Assembly (NCBI GenBank): GCA_900471605.1
Contig: UCEY01000044.1
Span: forward strand, 144,101 to 208,100
Length of the DNA: 64,000 nucleotides
Source of the DNA: Hyphomicrobiales bacterium
GTDB taxonomy: Bacteria > Pseudomonadota > Alphaproteobacteria > Rhizobiales > Rhizobiaceae
Direction: 5' to 3'
In this document: positions 17,568 through 26,333 of the stretch, piece by piece
Position numbering within the stretch: the first letter of the stretch is position 1
How the letters are laid out: each line of letters opens with the position of its first letter
Notes under the pieces: model-generated
Told to the model about the DNA's origin: nothing
Database searches by the model: none
Seen by the model: only the letters and a program-made list of their open reading frames with translations
Program-made: the position numbers and the translations under genes

Positions 17568-18905
17568 ATGGATCGCGCGGTGAAGGACGGGATCGCGGCC
17601 ACCCCCTCGCTCGGGGAGCTGACCGCGGTGTTCGCGCGGATCGGGGTCTTGAGTTTCGGCGGGCCTGCCGGGCAGATCGGCTTGATGCACCGGATGCTGG
17701 TGGAAGAACGGCGCTGGCTTTCGGAAGGACGTTTTCTGCATGCCCTGAACTATTGCATGCTGCTGCCCGGACCGGAGGCGCAGCAGCTCGCCACCTATAT
17801 CGGCTGGCTGATGTTCGGCGTGCGCGGCGGCATGATCGCAGGCCTTCTATTCGTGCTGCCGGGGCTTGCCGTCATCATCGCCCTTTCGGCGGCCTACGCT
17901 CTCTATCAGGACACGAGCTGGCTGACCGGCCTGTTCTTCGGGCTGAAGGCGGCCGTGCTGGCAATCGTCGTCGAGGCGGTCATCCGCCTGAGCCGCAAGA
18001 CGCTGAAGAGCCGTTTTCTGGTCGGCATCGCGGCGGCTGCCTTCATCGCGCTGTTCTTTTTCAGCCTGCCGTTTCCGCTGGTCGTGCTTGCGGCCGGGCT
18101 TGCCGGTTTTACCGCGGCCCGCAGGGGAGGCCAGTCGGCAAATACCGGTTCCGCGGCGATGGAGCTGCCGAAGCGGCCGACGCCGTTGGGGGCTGTCGCC
18201 ACGCTGGTCCTGTGGATCGCCGTCTGGCAGTTTCCGCTTCTCTTGCTCTGGGTTTTCTCCGCGCCGGAAGGCCTGGCGGTCATGTTCACCTTCTTCTCCA
18301 AGATGGCGATGGTGACCTTTGGCGGCGCCTATGCGGTGCTTGCCTATGTGGCGCAGGTGGCGGTCGAGAATTACGGCTGGCTGAAACCCGGCGAGATGCT
18401 GGACGGGCTGGCGCTGGCCGAAACGACACCGGGACCGCTCGTCCTGGTGCTTTCATTCGTCGGTTTCCTGGTCGGTTTCCGCGAGGCGGCCGGTCTTGGC
18501 CCCGTCACCGGCGGTGTGATCGGCGCGCTGCTGGTCGCCTGGGCGACCTTCGTGCCGAGCTTCATCTGGATCTTCGCCGGAGCGCCCTATATCGAGCGGC
18601 TGCGCGGCAATCCGGTCCTTTCGGCGGCGCTCTCGGCGATCACCGCCGCGGTCGTCGGCGTCATCCTCAACCTCGCCATCTGGTTCGGCCTGCATGTCCT
18701 TTTCCGTGAGGTTGAGCAGATCTCGATCTGGCCGGCAGTCGGCCTGAAGCTTTTCTGGCCGGTCTGGACCACTCTCGATCCGCTCGCCTTTCTGCTCTTC
18801 GCGGTCTCGGCTTTCCTGCTGTTCCGCATGAAGATCGGCATGGTGCCCGTGCTCCTTGTCAGCGCGGTCGTTGGCCTTGCCGTCCGCTTTCTGGTTGCGG
18901 TCTAG
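17568..18905 (+). CDS. chrA: Chromate efflux transporter ChrA
   Basis: This 445-residue inner-membrane protein of the CHR family exports chromate. It has two homologous halves, each starting with a similar motif: GVLSFGGPAGQIGLMHRML near residue 24 and MVTFGGAYAVLAYVAQ near residue 247. The signature LPGPEAQQLATYIGW appears in the first half and LAETTPGPLVLVLSFVGF in the second. About ten to twelve hydrophobic segments are seen. I start it at MDRAVKDGIAATPSL; the longer open frame overlaps the rhodanese-ChrB gene. The start is 7 bases past the preceding stop, pointing to translational coupling. Confidence 0.93.
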   Translation: MDRAVKDGIAATPSLGELTAVFARIGVLSFGGPAGQIGLMHRMLVEERRWLSEGRFLHALNYCMLLPGPEAQQLATYIGWLMFGVRGGMIAGLLFVLPGLAVIIALSAAYALYQDTSWLTGLFFGLKAAVLAIVVEAVIRLSRKTLKSRFLVGIAAAAFIALFFFSLPFPLVVLAAGLAGFTAARRGGQSANTGSAAMELPKRPTPLGAVATLVLWIAVWQFPLLLLWVFSAPEGLAVMFTFFSKMAMVTFGGAYAVLAYVAQVAVENYGWLKPGEMLDGLALAETTPGPLVLVLSFVGFLVGFREAAGLGPVTGGVIGALLVAWATFVPSFIWIFAGAPYIERLRGNPVLSAALSAITAAVVGVILNLAIWFGLHVLFREVEQISIWPAVGLKLFWPVWTTLDPLAFLLFAVSAFLLFRMKIGMVPVLLVSAVVGLAVRFLVAV

Positions 18906-19032
18906 GGACGAGGCGCTGAAAGCCGGCTCCTGCCGGCCCGGCGATGCCGCCGCGGGTTTTCCCTCGAATATCTCTTGTAATCTTTCCGGGGGTTTGCCAT
19001 GTGACCCGGGACTTGCGAGACGGGAAGAAGAC

Positions 19033-19881
19033 ATGGCGAAGCGCATCGGCAATCTGAACGAAGTGATCGGCGACTACGACGTCGTGCTTTCGGACGTCTG
19101 GGGCGTCGTACATAATGGCGTCGAAGCCTTCCAGCAATCGTGCAAGGCGCTGGCCGCGGCCCGCGAAGCCGGCGCGACGGTCGTGCTGATCACCAATTCC
19201 CCGCGCACCGCGCCCGGCGTCATCCAGCAGATGAAACTGCTTGGCGTTCCGGACGGCACCTACGACCGGATCGTCACGTCAGGCGACGTCACCCAGCACC
19301 TGATCGTCGATGGCCCGAAAAAGGTCTTTCTGATCGGCCCTGACCGCGATCTCAACCTGTTCGACGGGCTTGGCGTCGAGGTGGTCCCGGCTGACGAGGC
19401 CGAATGCATCGTCTGCACCGGTTTCTTCGACGACGAGAAGGAAGTGCCGGAAGATTATACCGACATGCTGACCGCGTTTGCCCGGCGCGACGTGCCCTTC
19501 ATCTGCGCCAACCCGGATCTCGTCGTCGAGCGCGGCCACAAGATCATCCCCTGTGCCGGCGCGGTTGCGGCCTATTACGAAGATCTGGGCGGCAAGACCC
19601 GCGTCGCCGGCAAGCCGCATCGGCCGATCTACGAGGCGGCGATCGCAGCCGCCCGCGAAGCGCACGGCGATTTCCCGATGAACCGGGTTCTGGCGATCGG
19701 CGACGGCATGCCGACCGACGTGCGCGGCGCGCTCGCATACGGCCTCGACCTGCTTTATATCAGCGCGGGCATCCATGTCGCCGAATACACGATCAACGGC
19801 CAGACCGACGAGGCGATCCTCAACGCCTGGCTGAAGCGGGAAAACGCGACGCCGAAATACTGGATGCCGCGCCTCGCATAG
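19033..19881 (+). CDS. HAD-superfamily hydrolase, subfamily IIA (TIGR01459-like)
   Basis: This 282-residue phosphatase has a nucleophile motif shifted in sequence (YDVVLSDVWGVVHNG), with Asp-x-Trp as in the sugar-phosphatase group. It also has VVLITNSPRTAPGVI (motif II), the cap domain, KPHRPIYEAAI and VLAIGDGMPTDVRGAL (motif IV). This matches the alphaproteobacterial family related to NagD and ribonucleotide monophosphatases; the substrate is unknown. The start at 19033 follows GGGAAGAAG; the longer frame lacks family-like residues. It lies 37 bases before ribF on the same strand and may be co-transcribed. Confidence 0.87.
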   Translation: MAKRIGNLNEVIGDYDVVLSDVWGVVHNGVEAFQQSCKALAAAREAGATVVLITNSPRTAPGVIQQMKLLGVPDGTYDRIVTSGDVTQHLIVDGPKKVFLIGPDRDLNLFDGLGVEVVPADEAECIVCTGFFDDEKEVPEDYTDMLTAFARRDVPFICANPDLVVERGHKIIPCAGAVAAYYEDLGGKTRVAGKPHRPIYEAAIAAAREAHGDFPMNRVLAIGDGMPTDVRGALAYGLDLLYISAGIHVAEYTINGQTDEAILNAWLKRENATPKYWMPRLA

Positions 19882-19918
19882 CCCTGGGCCTGAATGGGCC
19901 GGAACCGGAATCCGCCGC

Positions 19919-20899
19919 ATGACTGTCTTCCACCGCAACGAGAAGAAGGAACCGCTGCCTGAGGGGTTGCAGGGCGGCGTCATCGCCATCGGCAATTTCG
20001 ACGGCGTGCATCGCGGCCATCGCAGCGTTCTGGAACGGGCGCTGACGCTTGCCGAAGAGCGTGGCGTGCCGGCCCTGGTACTGACCTTCGAACCCCATCC
20101 GCGCACCGTTTTCCGCCCGGAAGAACCGGTGTTCCGGCTGACGCCCGCGCCGCTCAAGGCCCGGCTGCTCGAAGCCATGGGTTTCCGCTCGGTGATCGAA
20201 TATCCCTTCACCCCGGACTTTGCGACCCGCTCGGCGGAAGAATTCATCCAGACCATCCTGGTCGACTGGCTCTCCGCCAGCGCCGTCGTGACCGGCTTCG
20301 ATTTCCATTTCGGCAAGGGCAGGGAAGGCGGCCCGGCCTTCCTGATGGCGTCGGGCGCCAAGCATGGCTTCAACGTCCAGCTCGTCGACGCCTTCCGCGA
20401 TGAGAATGCCGAGGTGATCTCGTCGAGCCGCATCCGAGACCTGCTGGCGCAAGGCGATGTATCGGCAGCGGCCGGCCTGCTCGGTTACCGCTATACGCTC
20501 GAGGCGGAAGTGATCGGCGGCGAAAAACTCGGCCGCCAGCTCGGCTTCCCGACCGCCAACATGCAGCTTCCCCCGGAGGCCGAATTGAAGGCCGGCATCT
20601 ACGCCGTGCGCTTCCGCCGCCCGGATGGCACGCTGTTCGACGGCGTCGCCAGCTACGGCCGCCGCCCGACGGTGATCGAGAACGGGGCACCGCTGCTCGA
20701 AACTTACCTGTTCGATTTTTCCGGCAGCCTTTACGGCGAGACCTGTTCCGTCTCCTTCTTCGGCCACCTGCGCGACGAACTGAAATTCGACGGGCTCGAT
20801 CCGCTGGTCGCCCAGATCAGACGCGACGAGGAGGAGGCGCGGGGGCTGCTGTCCGGTGTCAGGCCGCTTGGAGAGCTGGACGCCAAGATCGCGTTTTGA
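19919..20899 (+). CDS. ribF: Bifunctional riboflavin kinase / FAD synthetase
   Basis: RibF makes FMN from riboflavin and then FAD. Of 326 residues, the N-terminal part is the adenylyltransferase domain with AIGNFDGVHRGHRSVL (HxGH-type nucleotide site), LTFEPHPRTVF and VVTGFDFHFGKGREG. The C-terminal half from about residue 185 is the flavokinase domain, with GEKLGRQLGFPTANM and the block YGRRPTVIENGAPLLETYLF. The length is typical. The next genes downstream are on the other strand. Confidence 0.95.
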   Translation: MTVFHRNEKKEPLPEGLQGGVIAIGNFDGVHRGHRSVLERALTLAEERGVPALVLTFEPHPRTVFRPEEPVFRLTPAPLKARLLEAMGFRSVIEYPFTPDFATRSAEEFIQTILVDWLSASAVVTGFDFHFGKGREGGPAFLMASGAKHGFNVQLVDAFRDENAEVISSSRIRDLLAQGDVSAAAGLLGYRYTLEAEVIGGEKLGRQLGFPTANMQLPPEAELKAGIYAVRFRRPDGTLFDGVASYGRRPTVIENGAPLLETYLFDFSGSLYGETCSVSFFGHLRDELKFDGLDPLVAQIRRDEEEARGLLSGVRPLGELDAKIAF

Positions 20900-20903
20900 G
20901 GGG

Positions 20904-21338
20904 TTAGCGGAGCAGCCTGCTGTCAAAGGGGTAGCGCACGGCGTTCTCGATTGTCAGCCTTCCTGCATCCGCATGCTCCGGATTGATCAGGACGTTTGCG
21001 GCTTCGGGTAAAATCGCCGACGGCACCTTCAGAAGGCAGAATTTGTTTTCAGTGAGCCAGCGCTCTCCCGCCTGCTGTGTTTCGGTGGCGTCAAAAAGAT
21101 CGATATCACTCGACGCAATCGTCTTTGCAACAACGTCGTCCGGACAATGAATCTTCAGCAGTTGAAAATCCAGCGGAAGATCTTCAGCATCGACATGCAC
21201 CAATATTTCAAGAAGGGCGGTCGAAGGATGATCGCAGCAATAGACGATCGGCATTCCCTGTTTATGCCATCGACCGGGCGCGACTAGTCCGCCTCCGCCT
21301 GACAAGTCCGCATAGTTGGAGATACGCCACAGGATCAT
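20904..21338 (-). CDS. RES-domain toxin
   Basis: This 144-residue RES-domain protein would be the toxin of a RES-Xre toxin-antitoxin pair. Characterised RES toxins deplete NAD+. The family signature is present: the Arg in LWRISNYADLSGGGG, the Tyr in PIVYCCDHPSTALLEIL with the conserved Glu, and a C-terminal LINPEHADA. It lies 3 bases after the stop of its antitoxin gene, in the same operon, with the usual order antitoxin then toxin. It ends only 5 bases from the ribF stop, convergent. Confidence 0.87.
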   Translation of the reverse strand: MILWRISNYADLSGGGGLVAPGRWHKQGMPIVYCCDHPSTALLEILVHVDAEDLPLDFQLLKIHCPDDVVAKTIASSDIDLFDATETQQAGERWLTENKFCLLKVPSAILPEAANVLINPEHADAGRLTIENAVRYPFDSRLLR

Positions 21339-21341
21339 GGA

Positions 21342-21722
21342 TCAGACGTAAATGCCGTGATCGATCTGGTGCAGCGCCTGCTCGACGAGCACTGCACCGC
21401 TCTCCGATTCCAGGAGATCGAGCGGCACGACGCCGTCCATTCCTCTATTGGGTTTGCGCAGCCAGCGGTGAGCGCGGTCCTGATCACCGAAGACCCGTTT
21501 GGCGAGCTCCATGACGCGCACGACACGCAGGGCGCCGTCGTTCTCGCTGACGGTCAGTGTTTCCCGGTTGGCGATACGCCGGGCAAGCGTGCGGCGCGGT
21601 GCGACAAATCTATAGAGCTCTTCCATCGAAAAGCCGAGTTTGGTCAACTCCGAGACGTTGGTTCCGTCATAGGCCTGCAACTGACCGCGGGATGCGATTT
21701 CGAGCCGCTTGCGAATAGGCAT
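21342..21722 (-). CDS. Xre/MbcA/ParS-type antitoxin (DUF2384)
   Basis: This antitoxin partner of the RES toxin has 126 residues from MPIRKRLEIA. The N-terminal part (VSELTKLGFSMEELYRFVAP) fits the degenerate helix-turn-helix seen in such antitoxins. The C-terminal DUF2384 region has RVVRVMELAKRVFGDQDRAH and WLRKPNRGMDGVVPLDLLE, the part that binds the toxin. A start 18 bases upstream (MRASAD) is also possible. It probably represses its own promoter in the gap at 21723-22040. Confidence 0.85.
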   Translation of the reverse strand: MPIRKRLEIASRGQLQAYDGTNVSELTKLGFSMEELYRFVAPRRTLARRIANRETLTVSENDGALRVVRVMELAKRVFGDQDRAHRWLRKPNRGMDGVVPLDLLESESGAVLVEQALHQIDHGIYV

Positions 21723-21740
21723 GTCAGCGGATGCGCGCAA

Positions 21741-22040
21741 TTCAAATACCCTCCATGCCAGATGCCCTGTAATGTATGCGCAGATGGCATCAAAATCAAA
21801 TGCGGCTTTGGAACGAAATGACGGAGGAACTCCCTTCCTTTCCGCCGCAAAAACCCTTAAAGAACCGCATTATGAAAGAATTCCGGCTGGCTCAGATCAT
21901 TCGAATTATCGGCCCGGCCTTCCGCGCGGCTTGAGAGCGAGCGGGAAGGTCCGGGTTTTCGGCGTTTTTCAAAGCGCCTTCCGCCAGCCAATTTTCATCG
22001 AGATGCGCCCCGTCGCGGCGCCAGGACGATTGCTCAATCC
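21741..22040. other. 300-base intergenic region before ileS
   Basis: This gap holds the divergent promoters of the RES-Xre operon (minus) and ileS (plus). Its left part is visibly more AT-rich than the flanking genes, as often seen around acquired toxin-antitoxin modules. I see no terminator, repeat, or small gene with a convincing start in it. Confidence 0.5.
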
Positions 22041-24956
22041 ATGACAGATACCGCCGAAAAGCTCGACTATTCGAAGACCCTCTACCTGCCCGAAACCGAT
22101 TTCCCGATGCGCGCCGGCCTGCCGCAGAAGGAGCCGGAACTGGTCGCCCGCTGGCAGCAGATGGACCTCTACAAACAGCTCCGCGCCTCCGCCGTGGGCC
22201 GCGAAAAATTCGTGCTGCATGACGGCCCGCCCTATGCCAACGGCAATATCCATATCGGCCACGCGCTGAACAAGATCCTGAAGGACGTCATCACCCGCTC
22301 GTTCCAGATGCGCGGTTACGACTCGAACTATGTTCCGGGCTGGGATTGCCACGGCCTGCCGATCGAGTGGAAGATCGAGGAAAAATACCGCGAGAAGGGC
22401 AAGAACAAGGACGAGGTCCCGGTCAACGAATTCCGCCAGGAATGCCGCGAATTCGCCGCCGGCTGGATCAAGGTCCAGGCCGAGGAATTCAAGCGCCTCG
22501 GCATCGTCGGCGATTTCGACAACCCCTACCTGACGATGAATTTTCACGCGGAATCGCGCATCGCCGGTGAACTCCTGAAGATCGCCCAGAGCGGCCAGCT
22601 CTATCGCGGCTCGAAGCCGATCATGTGGTCGGTGGTCGAGCGCACCGCGCTGGCTGAGGCGGAGGTCGAGTACCACGATTATGAGAGCGACACGATCTGG
22701 GTAAAGTTCCCGGTGCTGATGGTCGAAGTTGAGCTAGGTACCGGGAAATCCGATCTTTTAGGTGCCCACGTCGTCATCTGGACGACGACGCCCTGGACGA
22801 TCCCCGGCAACCGCGCGATCTCCTATTCGCCAAAGATCTCGTACGGCCTTTACGAAGTGACCGAGGCCGCCAACGACTTCGGCCCGCGTCCGGGTGAAAA
22901 GCTGATCTTCGCCGATAAGCTGGCCGAAGAGAGCTTTGCCAAGGCCAAGCTCCAGTACAAGCGTCTGCGCGATCTGTCGGCTGACGAGATGGCGGCGATC
23001 ACCTGCGCGCACCCCTTGAAGGGCCTTGGCGGCGGCTACGATTTCGCCGTCCCGCTCCTCGCCGGCGACCACGTCACCGACGATGCCGGTACCGGCTTCG
23101 TCCACACCGCCCCCTCCCACGGCCGCGAGGACTTCGAGGCCTGGATGCATCACGTGCGTGATCTCGAAGCCCGCGGCATCGACACGAAAATCCCGTTCCC
23201 GGTCGACGATGCCGGCGCCTATACCGCCGATGCCCCCGGTTTCGAGGGCGCCCGTGTCATGGATGACAACGGCAAGAAGGGCGATGCCAACGACCGCGTC
23301 ATCAAGGCGCTGATCGAGCGCAACGCGCTGTTTGCGCGCGGCCGCCTCAAGCATCAGTATCCGCATTCCTGGCGTTCCAAGAAGCCGATCATCTTCCGCA
23401 ACACGCCGCAGTGGTTCGTTTATATGGACAAGACGCTCGCCGACGGCGCGACGCTGCGCTCGCGGGCGCTGAACGCCATCGACGACACGCGTTTCGTCCC
23501 CGCCGCCGGCCAGAACCGCTTGCGCGCGATGATCGAGCAGCGCCCGGACTGGGTGCTGTCCCGTCAGCGCGCGTGGGGCGTGCCGATCTGCGTCTTCGTC
23601 GACGAGGAAGGCGAGATCCTCCAGGACGAGGCGGTCAACAAGCGCATCCTCGAAGCCTTCGATCTCGAAGGGGCCGATGCATGGTTCGCGGAAGGCGCGC
23701 GCGAGCGCTTCCTCGGCTCCCGCGCCAATGAGGGCTGGACCCAGGTCAGGGATATCCTCGATGTCTGGTTCGACAGTGGTTCCAGCCATACCTTCACGCT
23801 CGAAGACCGCCCGGACCTGAAATGGCCGGCCGACGTCTATCTGGAAGGTTCCGACCAGCATCGCGGCTGGTTCCATTCCTCGCTGCTGGAATCCGCCGCC
23901 ACCCGCGGCCGGGCGCCCTATGACACGGTCGTCACCCATGGCTTCACCATGGACGAGAAGGGCCAGAAGATGTCGAAATCGCTCGGCAATGTCGTGGCGC
24001 CGCAGGATGTCATGAAGGATGCCGGCGCCGATATCCTGCGCCTCTGGGTGATGACCACCGACTATTGGGAAGACCAGCGCCTCGGCAAGACCATCATCCA
24101 GACCAATGTCGATGCCTATCGCAAGCTGCGCAACACGATCCGCTGGATGCTCGGCACGCTCGCCCATGACGAGGGCGAGGAGATCGCCTATGCCGATCTG
24201 CCGGAACTCGAAAAGCTGATGCTGCACCGCTTGTCCGAACTCGATAAGCTCGTGCGCGAGGGTTATGACGCCTTCGAGTTCAAGAAGATCGCCCGTGCGC
24301 TGATCGATTTCTCCAATATCGAGCTGTCGGCCTTCTATTTCGATATCCGCAAGGACGCGCTTTATTGCGACGCGCCGTCCTCGCTGCGCCGGCGCGCCGC
24401 TCTTGCCGTCATCCGCAAGATCTTCGACTGCACGGTCACCTGGCTTGCGCCCATGCTGCCGTTCACCACCGAAGAATCGTGGCTGTCGCGTAACCCCAAC
24501 GCGGTTTCGGTCCATCTCGAACAGTTCCCGACGGTTCCCGCCGAGTGGAAAAACGAGGCGGTTGCCGAGAAGTGGGCGCAGATCCGCAAGGTGCGCTCGG
24601 TTGTCACAGGCGCGCTCGAAATCGAGCGCAAGGACAAGCGGATCGGCTCTTCGCTGGAAGCGGCACCTGTCGTTTATGTCAACGACCCGGAGTTGATGAA
24701 GGCGCTGGAAGGCCAGGATTTCGAAGAGACCTGCATCACCTCGGGCATCGCCATCGTTTCGGGCGAAGGGCCGGAGACCGCCTTCCGCTTGGCCGAAGTG
24801 CAGGGCGTCGCCGTCGATCCCAAGCTCGCCGAAGGCACCAAATGTGCCCGCTCGTGGCGGGTGACGACCGATGTCGGCTCCGATCAAGCTTATCCGGATG
24901 TGTCGGCCCGTGATGCCGCCGCGTTGCGCGAACTGGCCGCTCTCGGCCGGCTTTGA
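22041..24956 (+). CDS. ileS: Isoleucyl-tRNA synthetase
   Basis: This class I synthetase charges tRNA-Ile and edits valine. The 971 residues include the HIGH motif (PPYANGNIHIGHALNKIL near residue 66), WTTTPWTIPGNRAIS in the editing domain, DDAGTGFVHTAPSHGREDF, the catalytic GWFHSSLLESAATRGRAPY and the KMSKS motif (KGQKMSKSLGNV near residue 645). The C-terminal anticodon region follows. The C-terminal zinc finger of the E. coli type enzyme is not seen, which is usual for this group. The gene is monocistronic, ending in a hairpin. Confidence 0.97.
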   Translation: MTDTAEKLDYSKTLYLPETDFPMRAGLPQKEPELVARWQQMDLYKQLRASAVGREKFVLHDGPPYANGNIHIGHALNKILKDVITRSFQMRGYDSNYVPGWDCHGLPIEWKIEEKYREKGKNKDEVPVNEFRQECREFAAGWIKVQAEEFKRLGIVGDFDNPYLTMNFHAESRIAGELLKIAQSGQLYRGSKPIMWSVVERTALAEAEVEYHDYESDTIWVKFPVLMVEVELGTGKSDLLGAHVVIWTTTPWTIPGNRAISYSPKISYGLYEVTEAANDFGPRPGEKLIFADKLAEESFAKAKLQYKRLRDLSADEMAAITCAHPLKGLGGGYDFAVPLLAGDHVTDDAGTGFVHTAPSHGREDFEAWMHHVRDLEARGIDTKIPFPVDDAGAYTADAPGFEGARVMDDNGKKGDANDRVIKALIERNALFARGRLKHQYPHSWRSKKPIIFRNTPQWFVYMDKTLADGATLRSRALNAIDDTRFVPAAGQNRLRAMIEQRPDWVLSRQRAWGVPICVFVDEEGEILQDEAVNKRILEAFDLEGADAWFAEGARERFLGSRANEGWTQVRDILDVWFDSGSSHTFTLEDRPDLKWPADVYLEGSDQHRGWFHSSLLESAATRGRAPYDTVVTHGFTMDEKGQKMSKSLGNVVAPQDVMKDAGADILRLWVMTTDYWEDQRLGKTIIQTNVDAYRKLRNTIRWMLGTLAHDEGEEIAYADLPELEKLMLHRLSELDKLVREGYDAFEFKKIARALIDFSNIELSAFYFDIRKDALYCDAPSSLRRRAALAVIRKIFDCTVTWLAPMLPFTTEESWLSRNPNAVSVHLEQFPTVPAEWKNEAVAEKWAQIRKVRSVVTGALEIERKDKRIGSSLEAAPVVYVNDPELMKALEGQDFEETCITSGIAIVSGEGPETAFRLAEVQGVAVDPKLAEGTKCARSWRVTTDVGSDQAYPDVSARDAAALRELAALGRL

Positions 24957-24969
24957 TCGCTTGAAATCG

Positions 24970-25000
24970 CCGGATGATTGCGCTTTGGGCAATCATCCGG
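24970..25000 (+). terminator. Hairpin terminator after ileS
   Basis: The 12-bp stem CCGGATGATTGC / GCAATCATCCGG has a 7-base loop and lies 14 bases after the ileS stop. Only a weak TAAAA follows, so termination may need the second smaller hairpin at 25018-25034 (GGCCGGA / TCCGGCC). Confidence 0.6.
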
Positions 25001-25090
25001 TAAAACTGCCTGAAATTGGCCGGATTTTCCGGCCATCAGGCGTTTGAGTGTGTCTGAGGCGTCAGGACGGGCGCCGCTGGAAGGGTTTTG

Positions 25091-25720
25091 ATGAAAGCGA
25101 CATCTGCGTTTCGTGTCAGCCTGGGCGTGGCTGGCATCCTCGCCTCGACATTGACCCTTTCGGGCTGCATCGGTGGTCCGACCTACGGCACCGACAAGAC
25201 GGCCATGGAACAGCTGACCGACGATCTCGGCCAGTCTGTATCGCTCGGTGGCAAGAATACCGAGGCGAAAGCCGGCCTGAAGTACAACCCGCGTCCTTCG
25301 CTGGTGGTCGCCAAGGGGCAGGACCAGACGTTGCCGGCGCCCCAGCAGTCGCTGGCGAGCCGCGAGAACAACCCCAACTGGGTCGAATCTCCGGAAGAAA
25401 CCCGCAAGCGCCTGCGCGACGAGGCCGCCGCGAACGAAAAGGACCCCAACTATCGTTCGCCGCTTCTTGCAGGCAGCGGCCAGGCCGGTCAGATGACCGA
25501 GACCGAGAAATGGGAAGCCTTCCGCAAGGCCAAGGCAGATGCCGAAACCGTCAGCGTCACCGGGCGCCGTCGTTCGCTCTCCGAGCCGCCGGCGGAATTC
25601 CGCTCGGCGGATGCGGCTGCCCTGACGGATGTCGGCGAGCCCGAGAGCCAGAAGGAAAAGCGTCGCAAGGCGCAGGCCGCCGACGCCAGGAAGGGCGGCG
25701 ACTGGTGGAAGCTCTTCTGA
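25091..25720 (+). CDS. Rhizobial lipoprotein of unknown function
   Basis: This 209-residue protein has a lipoprotein signal: a hydrophobic stretch and the lipobox LTLSGCIGG with Cys near residue 28. The mature part is hydrophilic and rich in charged residues, with no enzyme motif (SPEETRKRLRDEAAANEKD, then a basic C-terminus RRKAQAADARKGGDWWKLF). It should be anchored in the inner or outer membrane facing the periplasm. I recognise no named family. The ATG at 25091 is preferred over the TTG directly before it. Confidence 0.75.
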   Translation: MKATSAFRVSLGVAGILASTLTLSGCIGGPTYGTDKTAMEQLTDDLGQSVSLGGKNTEAKAGLKYNPRPSLVVAKGQDQTLPAPQQSLASRENNPNWVESPEETRKRLRDEAAANEKDPNYRSPLLAGSGQAGQMTETEKWEAFRKAKADAETVSVTGRRRSLSEPPAEFRSADAAALTDVGEPESQKEKRRKAQAADARKGGDWWKLF

Positions 25721-25729
25721 GCCGGCGCC

Positions 25730-26185
25730 TCAATCCTCTCTTTTCGATCTGAAGAAATCGGTGAGCAGCACCGCGGCCTCGCTTTCTCCGAGGCCGGAAT
25801 AGACTTCCGGCGCATGATGGCAGGTCGGCTGCGCGAAGAAACGCACGCCGTTATCCACCGCTCCGCCCTTGGGATCCTCGGCGCCGTAATAGAGCCGCCG
25901 GATGCGGGCGAACGAGATCGCCCCCGCGCACATCGTGCAGGGTTCGAGCGTCACGTAGAGATCGGCACCCGACAGCCGTTCCTGCCCAAGCGCTGCCGAA
26001 GCATCGCGGATGACGGCGATTTCGGCATGAGCGGTGACGTCGTTTTCGGCGCGGGTCCGGTTTCCGGACCGGGCGACGATCGCGCCATCGAGCACCAGCA
26101 CGGCGCCGATCGGGACCTCGCCGCGGGCGGCGGCGTCCCTGGCTTCTGCAAGTGCTGCGTCCATGAACCCATCGGTATTAGGCAT
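25730..26185 (-). CDS. tadA: tRNA-specific adenosine deaminase
   Basis: TadA converts the wobble adenosine 34 of tRNA-Arg(ACG) to inosine. The 151 residues hold the zinc and catalytic motifs VTAHAEIAVIRDASA (His, Glu) and LEPCTMCAGAISFARI (two Cys). The block RRLYYGAEDPKGGAVDNG is typical. AGGAAAT lies upstream of the ATG. It is convergent with the lipoprotein gene and divergent from the pseudouridine synthase gene. Confidence 0.94.
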   Translation of the reverse strand: MPNTDGFMDAALAEARDAAARGEVPIGAVLVLDGAIVARSGNRTRAENDVTAHAEIAVIRDASAALGQERLSGADLYVTLEPCTMCAGAISFARIRRLYYGAEDPKGGAVDNGVRFFAQPTCHHAPEVYSGLGESEAAVLLTDFFRSKRED

Positions 26186-26333
26186 TTCGGCGATTTCCTC
26201 TTAACCCGGATCGCGTGAACTGGTAGGAAGCATCCAACCGGAAGCCCGGGTGCGGGCACGAATCCATCTCAGTCAACACGAACAAGAATGTCCGGATCGC
26301 TCCGTTAGACATCACGCTTCAGGCAAACAACAA

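Noticed and set aside
22758..24992. 744-residue open frame antisense to ileS
   Set aside because: The frame is rich in Arg, Gly, Ala and Asp as expected for antisense of a high-GC gene, while ileS has all its synthetase motifs.
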